From assembly GCA_044233795.1 (NCBI GenBank), contig JBIIJL010000081.1, forward strand, positions 1 through 8,643: a stretch of DNA of 8,643 bases, given 5' to 3'. Under the pieces are notes generated by a model. It was not told the origin of the DNA. It worked only from the letters and a program-made list of their open reading frames with translations, and ran no database searches. Positions 4,579-8,643 of this stretch are shown one piece after another. This DNA comes from JBIIJL01 sp044233795 (GTDB lineage Bacteria > Pseudomonadota > Gammaproteobacteria > Legionellales > Legionellaceae). Within the stretch, counting starts at the first letter, position 1. Each line of letters begins with the position of its first letter. The position numbers were made by a program, and so were the translations under genes.

Positions 4579-6240
4579 TTACAGCGCGTAAGGAAGTGAC
4601 ATCGCTTTAGCAGAATTAATGAACAGTTGTAGGGATGTATCAGCACCTATCCCAGGTAAACGACCCGCATTATCTCTTAACTCAAGTGATGCGCCCGCTC
4701 GAATCAATACACCAGCTAACTCCCTATTCCCTTCAGCAAGAGCTTCATGAAGTGGCGTTCTCCCGTCAACATCTTGGAGGTCTAGATCCACACCATGTCT
4801 AATCAAACAGCGCGCGCAATCAATATTATCACCAAGAGCTGCATAATGTAGGGCGGTGCGCCCTTTGGGGCAGCGCTTGTTACACTCTTCGACTGTCATA
4901 TTGTTTAACAAGACTCTTAACTCAAACAAGCGACCCCATGTACCAGCTCGTCTTAGTGCCTGATCAAATATAGGGGGGGAAACCTCGCCGGGCTTTCTTA
5001 GCTCCATACAAGCAGTAACACACGGTGTGTGCGCTGAGGCCATGGTAGGAGGAGCATTGATAAAACCCAATAACTGACGAGCTACTCGACCATTCGCACG
5101 GGCAACAATTTGGAGATTTGTATCAGCTAGCTTATCTGACACACTATGTATCGCTAATAGATCTTGTAATCTTGTAAGAGAGGGCGAAGATAAAGGCTTT
5201 TTGGCAAACAATAATTCTGATAATTCGATGACCATTGCAGGCATTGCCCCAACTAACGTTGCATCACTTGAACAAATACTTTGTACCGCGAGCAAATATG
5301 AAGCGATAAACGCGCTGTTATTTTCCAATACTTGATAAAAAGGCAGTTTTTCATCACGTAGAACCTCAATTGTGCTATTTATGCCTGTTGAAACAACCAA
5401 TTTACCTGATTTTTTGGCCATCTGGCGCATGATTGAATTTTCCAAGGAGTTATGAAAAAAAATATCAGGTAAATTTTCAACCCTCACCACCTTACCATTA
5501 ATACTCATAAAACGTGCAACAGCAGGTTGAATCTGGGAAAAGTCTTTTGAGAAATCCCCCACCAAAACATACTCACCATAACCCGTTAATTGAATATACT
5601 GAGCAATTGTAGCTGCTGTATCCTGAAGAGAAATCTTCGCCAAATAAATAAAACCATAAGGATTTCTTGGGATTAAACTTTTCTCCACAGCTAAAAGCTC
5701 TCCAAGCTCTGTTGATTTTTTTACCAGTGGCAAACCAACTCGTCCTTTGCCAAAACCACTACTGTGCACTTCAATATCATCATTGCCGACATAATAAAAA
5801 ATGCCTGGCTGTTGCCTGCAAACCTCATCAATTACAACTTTTTTATGCAAAGGGGTATCGATAGGATATGTGTTGGGAGCACCAACGAAAATAAATTTAC
5901 TGTCAGGTGAAAGAACTTTTTTCACCAATTCTGCGGGTGCATAGCTACAACGATTGGACTCAATGAAAGCAATAACATGTTCCTTGATACCATCAACAAG
6001 CTCAAGGGCCACAAGCCTTACAGCGATACCTTCCACCTTAACAGTATCACCTATCGGATTGCCATATAACTTATAAAATCTATCAATACTCTCTAGTCGT
6101 GAAGTAAGAACAACACCAACTTCTGAGCCGCCTTTTGCCAATGTATCAACAAGATCTTTGGCGATATTTCCAGCCAATGAAAAATCACCTAAAGCGGTTG
6201 TACTCATACAATTTGCATAAATTAAAATTATCTTTGCCAT
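4579..6240 (-). CDS. Putative GT-B glycosyltransferase-like protein with C-terminal ankyrin repeats
   Basis: The 553-residue product starts MAKIILIYANC, a first Rossmann strand followed by the loop and helix ALGDFSLAGNIAKDL (16-30), as in the N-terminal half of GT-B sugar transferases. A second Rossmann-like half begins near 194, with YVLVGDF (224-230) and NLPDIFF (256-262). It ends in a donor-site-like segment: LVVSTGINSTIEVL at 281-294, then LPFYQVLEN and FIASYLLA. Residues 390-424 look like a linker. Two good ankyrin repeats follow at about 459-491 (GRTALHYAALGDN) and 492-524 (GRTPLHEALAEGN), flanked by a degenerate unit on each side (about 425-458 and 525-545). There is no signal peptide or membrane segment. 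The ankyrins argue for protein binding and would suit a host-directed effector, but no secretion signal can be proved. The start ATG lacks a good ribosome site. The gene follows algC by 77 bp and may be transcribed with it. The GT assignment is by eye and uncertain; the ankyrins are clear. Confidence 0.85.
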   Translation of the reverse strand: MAKIILIYANCMSTTALGDFSLAGNIAKDLVDTLAKGGSEVGVVLTSRLESIDRFYKLYGNPIGDTVKVEGIAVRLVALELVDGIKEHVIAFIESNRCSYAPAELVKKVLSPDSKFIFVGAPNTYPIDTPLHKKVVIDEVCRQQPGIFYYVGNDDIEVHSSGFGKGRVGLPLVKKSTELGELLAVEKSLIPRNPYGFIYLAKISLQDTAATIAQYIQLTGYGEYVLVGDFSKDFSQIQPAVARFMSINGKVVRVENLPDIFFHNSLENSIMRQMAKKSGKLVVSTGINSTIEVLRDEKLPFYQVLENNSAFIASYLLAVQSICSSDATLVGAMPAMVIELSELLFAKKPLSSPSLTRLQDLLAIHSVSDKLADTNLQIVARANGRVARQLLGFINAPPTMASAHTPCVTACMELRKPGEVSPPIFDQALRRAGTWGRLFELRVLLNNMTVEECNKRCPKGRTALHYAALGDNIDCARCLIRHGVDLDLQDVDGRTPLHEALAEGNRELAGVLIRAGASLELRDNAGRLPGIGADTSLQLFINSAKAMSLPYAL

Positions 6241-6317
6241 ACTACGCTTATAACATCAAATACATTAGGGAATTGTAGCAACAGCTAAGTTAAGGAAATA
6301 CTAAGACAAAACCTTCG

Positions 6318-7718
6318 CTAGAAAGGAATTTGCAGCGCCCTATTGAGCGAGAGCAGTTCAGCTTTGAACGTCGCTTGAATACTTGCTAGAGTAGCCAGGT
6401 TTTCTGCCTCAAAACGCAGCACAAGGCATGGTGTTGTATTAGATGCACGAATCAACCCCCAACCGTTGGAAAATTCTACTCGTAAGCCATCGATACGAAT
6501 TAAACGCCCATCTTGAAACCGTGATTGCTCAATAAAGCGTTGCATAAATCCAAATTTTTCCTCTTCTGAAATTGGGATTTTTAACTCTGGTGTGTTGACG
6601 CTATTCGGAATAACTGAAAATTGCTCGCTTATAGTTTGGGATGACTGACTGATGATCTCTAGCAGTCGACAAGCACTGTACAGTGCATCATCAAAACCAT
6701 ACCACCGATCTTTAAAAAAGATGTGTCCACTCATTTCCCCAGCAAGCGCGGCATTTTCTTCTTTCATAATTCTTTTTACAACTGAGTGACCTGTGGGACA
6801 CATTTTCGCCACCCCCCCTGCACTCTCGATCACTTCACTAAGATGTTTTGAACATTTAACATCAAAGACAATAGTAGCGCCCTGATTACGCTCCAAGATA
6901 GCCTTGGACAACAACATCATCAACCGATCAGGCCAAATGATTTCGCCTTGATCAGTGATAATACCCAACCTATCAGCATCACCGTCAAACGCCAAACCAA
7001 GGTCAGCTTGGTATCGTTCGACACATTGTCTAAGGTCTACAAGATTTTCTTCGACGGTTGGATCAGGATGGTGGTTTGGAAAACGACCATCTACTTCACA
7101 ATATAACGGGATTACCTCACAACCAAGATCAGTTAAGGCTCTAGGAATGGTAGCCCCAGCTATCCCATTACCACAATCTACTACAACTTTTAAGGACCGT
7201 TTAAGCCTTACATCCTGCAAAATGCGTTGCAAATAACTAGGCATCATGTCTTGTAAGCGATACGTTCCCTCACCATGCATCATTTTGCCGGAATCCGCCA
7301 AGTCTCTAATCATTTCTATATCGGCATGGGCAAGCGTTGTGCCAGCCAGCACCATTTTCAAGCCATTGTATTCAGCAGGATTATGGCTACCAGTCACCAT
7401 CAAGCCGCTATCTATCCCCAGCTGGTGGGTAGCATAATACATCACAGGCGTTGCAACTGCGCCTAAATCAAGGACATCAACACCACTATCAAGTAAGCCT
7501 CTTATTAATGCACACGCAAACCGTTCACTGCTTAAACGTCCATCTCTTGCAACATAGATAGATGCTCTAGCCAACGCTTGAAGGCGAATTGCAATTACAG
7601 AACCCAGTGTATAAAAAACATCATCGGTTAACTGACTACCCACTAGACCACGAATATCATATGCTCTGAAAATCCCAGGACTGATTAATGTCTTTTGATA
7701 TTTATACTGCTCTCTCAT
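6318..7718 (-). CDS. algC: Phosphomannomutase/phosphoglucomutase
   Basis: This alpha-D-phosphohexomutase interconverts mannose-6-P/mannose-1-P and glucose-6-P/glucose-1-P, supplying precursors for LPS and other surface polysaccharides. At 466 residues it is close to Pseudomonas AlgC (463), and its motifs are offset from that protein by a constant three residues: RAYDIRG (18-24), the phosphoserine loop TGSHNP with Ser111 (109-114), the magnesium loop DGDADR with Asp245, Asp247 and Asp249, the sugar loop GEMSGH, and the phosphate-binding RASNTTP at 424-430. All four domains are complete. The start codon directly follows the dut stop (TAAATG on the coding strand), with GGGAGG six bases before the ATG inside the end of dut, so translation is coupled. 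The same coaBC-dut-algC order is known from Pseudomonas. Dual substrate use is assumed from the family; manB would be an equally valid name. Confidence 0.96.
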   Translation of the reverse strand: MREQYKYQKTLISPGIFRAYDIRGLVGSQLTDDVFYTLGSVIAIRLQALARASIYVARDGRLSSERFACALIRGLLDSGVDVLDLGAVATPVMYYATHQLGIDSGLMVTGSHNPAEYNGLKMVLAGTTLAHADIEMIRDLADSGKMMHGEGTYRLQDMMPSYLQRILQDVRLKRSLKVVVDCGNGIAGATIPRALTDLGCEVIPLYCEVDGRFPNHHPDPTVEENLVDLRQCVERYQADLGLAFDGDADRLGIITDQGEIIWPDRLMMLLSKAILERNQGATIVFDVKCSKHLSEVIESAGGVAKMCPTGHSVVKRIMKEENAALAGEMSGHIFFKDRWYGFDDALYSACRLLEIISQSSQTISEQFSVIPNSVNTPELKIPISEEEKFGFMQRFIEQSRFQDGRLIRIDGLRVEFSNGWGLIRASNTTPCLVLRFEAENLATLASIQATFKAELLSLNRALQIPF

Positions 7719-8177
7719 TTACTGCCTCCCGGAGCTACCAAACCCTGCATCTCCACGAAAGCTTTGTGTAAAAGATTCAACCAAGGAAAATTCAACTTTT
7801 ATAATAGGAAGAAAAACAAGCTGTGCAATCCTATCTCCCGGGTTTACCGTGAAATGATCAGAGTTACGATTCCAGCAAGATATTTTCAATTCACCCTGAT
7901 AATCTGCATCAATGAGGCCAACAAGATTACCTAACACAATGCCATGCTTATGGCCAAGTCCTGAACGCGGTAGAATAACTGCGGCAATTTGTCTGTCTTC
8001 AATATAAATAGCGATGCCTGTGGGCAGCAATACAGTTTGATGCGGTGCAATTTGCATGGGTTCATCTATACACACCCGAAGATCGAGCCCTGCAGATCCG
8101 TCTGTTGCATAAGTAGGGAGAGGTATCGCTTGGCCGACCCTTGGGTCAAGAATTTTTAATTGAATTGCTTTTTCCAT
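7719..8177 (-). CDS. dut: dUTP diphosphatase (dUTPase)
   Basis: Dut hydrolyses dUTP to dUMP and pyrophosphate, keeping uracil out of DNA and providing dUMP for thymidylate synthesis. The 152-residue protein is full length for the trimeric family (E. coli 151) and shows all five motifs in order: AGLDLR (29-34), PRSGLG (70-75), GLIDADYQGEL (87-97) with Asp90 and Tyr93 placed for catalysis and uracil binding, GDRIAQLV (114-121), and the glycine-rich RGDAGFGSSG (141-150) that closes over the triphosphate. The start ATG has GAAGG five bases upstream. It lies 48 bp downstream of coaBC and abuts algC, so it is the middle gene of one transcript. Confidence 0.97.
   Translation of the reverse strand: MEKAIQLKILDPRVGQAIPLPTYATDGSAGLDLRVCIDEPMQIAPHQTVLLPTGIAIYIEDRQIAAVILPRSGLGHKHGIVLGNLVGLIDADYQGELKISCWNRNSDHFTVNPGDRIAQLVFLPIIKVEFSLVESFTQSFRGDAGFGSSGRQ
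7725..7730 (-). promoter_or_regulatory. Ribosome binding site of algC inside dut
   Basis: On the coding strand GGGAGG lies within the last codons of dut, six bases from the algC ATG. Because dut's TAA directly abuts that ATG, a ribosome finishing dut can restart on algC. Confidence 0.75.
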
Positions 8178-8182
8178 TTTAG

Positions 8183-8187
8183 CCTTC
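8183..8187 (-). promoter_or_regulatory. Ribosome binding site of dut
   Basis: GAAGG on the coding strand lies five bases before the dut ATG, confirming that start. I see no clear promoter in the 48 bp between coaBC and dut, which fits transcription from further upstream. Confidence 0.65.
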
Positions 8188-8225
8188 GTTTAAATAATTA
8201 ATTGGTGAGGCATATACAGCCATGA

Positions 8226-8643
8226 TCACACCTTTTTATGTAAGGCATTTTGCAGATTTCTTGCAAGGATTGCAATCATTTGACCAGCTAACCTTGTTTT
8301 GTGCATCAAAGGCAACTGTTCCTGACTATGTTTTGTGAGTATAACCACCTCATTCACATCCTCATCAAATCCACGTTTTGGTCCGACAAGATTCGCAACA
8401 ATCATATCAACCCGCTTTTTATCTAATTTATTCATTGCATGCTTGATAAGATCCGTTGTCTCTGCGGCAAATCCAACCACATATTCGGCTTTTGATGATT
8501 GTGCAACTATCGATAAAATATCTTGATTAAGCTTAAGCTCAAGTGTTAAGCCCTCTGTTGTATCTTTTTTGATTTTTTGTTGAGACACGTTGCTTGGGCT
8601 AAAATCAGCAACCGCTGCAGCACCAATAAAAATCACCCCCGGA
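8226..8643 (-). CDS. coaBC: CoaBC, C-terminal part of the phosphopantothenoylcysteine synthetase domain (cut by window edge)
   Basis: The bifunctional CoaBC (Dfp) protein joins cysteine to 4'-phosphopantothenate using CTP (CoaB part) and decarboxylates the product (CoaC part), giving 4'-phosphopantetheine for coenzyme A. Only the last 138 residues are here; the frame is open to the right edge, so the start lies outside the window and the GTG near 8636 is internal. Diagnostic CoaB motifs are present: GAAAVADF near the fragment start, the lysine-rich KIKK of the CTP site, YVVGFAAET, and ANLVG in place of the usual ANDV segment before the C-terminal tail ending ALHKKV. The residues are all from the CoaB domain, which is C-terminal in this fusion, as expected. 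dut follows after 48 bp in the same direction. Confidence 0.93.
   Translation of the reverse strand, partial: PGVIFIGAAAVADFSPSNVSQQKIKKDTTEGLTLELKLNQDILSIVAQSSKAEYVVGFAAETTDLIKHAMNKLDKKRVDMIVANLVGPKRGFDEDVNEVVILTKHSQEQLPLMHKTRLAGQMIAILARNLQNALHKKV

Noticed and set aside
6241..6317. Separate promoter or terminator between algC and the ankyrin gene
   Set aside because: No -35/-10 pair with acceptable spacing and no hairpin with a T run could be found; only a CTAAG direct repeat is present.

Overview
The window looks like chromosomal DNA of an AT-rich gammaproteobacterium. The leftward set coaBC-dut-algC matches the gene order I know from Pseudomonas. Short secreted proteins, an ankyrin-repeat protein and a TPR-methyltransferase protein suggest a host-associated or intracellular lineage such as the Legionellales. 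That placement is inference from gene content; there is no rRNA or other phylogenetic marker here.

Layout: (1) 30-431 encodes a small exported protein of unknown function. (2) 432-1193 has no intact gene. It holds short broken reading frames and, at its right end, the remains of an IS5-family (IS903-like) insertion sequence: the C-terminal end of a transposase (882-1040) followed 30 bp later by an 18-bp IS903-like terminal repeat (1071-1088). A promoter candidate follows, reading into the next gene. (3) 1206-4573 is a rightward cluster: ychJ (SEC-C protein), rdgB (XTP/dITP diphosphatase), a second small exported protein with a GTG start, and a 565-aa protein with ten perfectly spaced 34-residue TPRs followed by a SAM-dependent methyltransferase domain. 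The last three genes are closely spaced and probably cotranscribed. (4) 4579-8643 is a leftward cluster: the 3' part of coaBC (cut by the window edge), dut, algC, and then a 553-aa protein that appears to join a GT-B glycosyltransferase-like region to C-terminal ankyrin repeats. The two clusters converge with only 5 bp between their stop codons.

Functionally, rdgB and dut are both nucleotide-pool cleaning enzymes (removing dITP/XTP and dUTP), although they lie in opposite clusters. coaBC makes coenzyme A precursors and algC makes the sugar phosphates that feed surface polysaccharide. The most unusual item is the glycosyltransferase-like/ankyrin protein at 4579-6240, which could be an effector or a cytoplasmic modifying enzyme. 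The second is the TPR-methyltransferase gene 9 bp downstream of a small secreted protein gene. I see no CRISPR array, tRNA, rRNA, or recognisable defence system.
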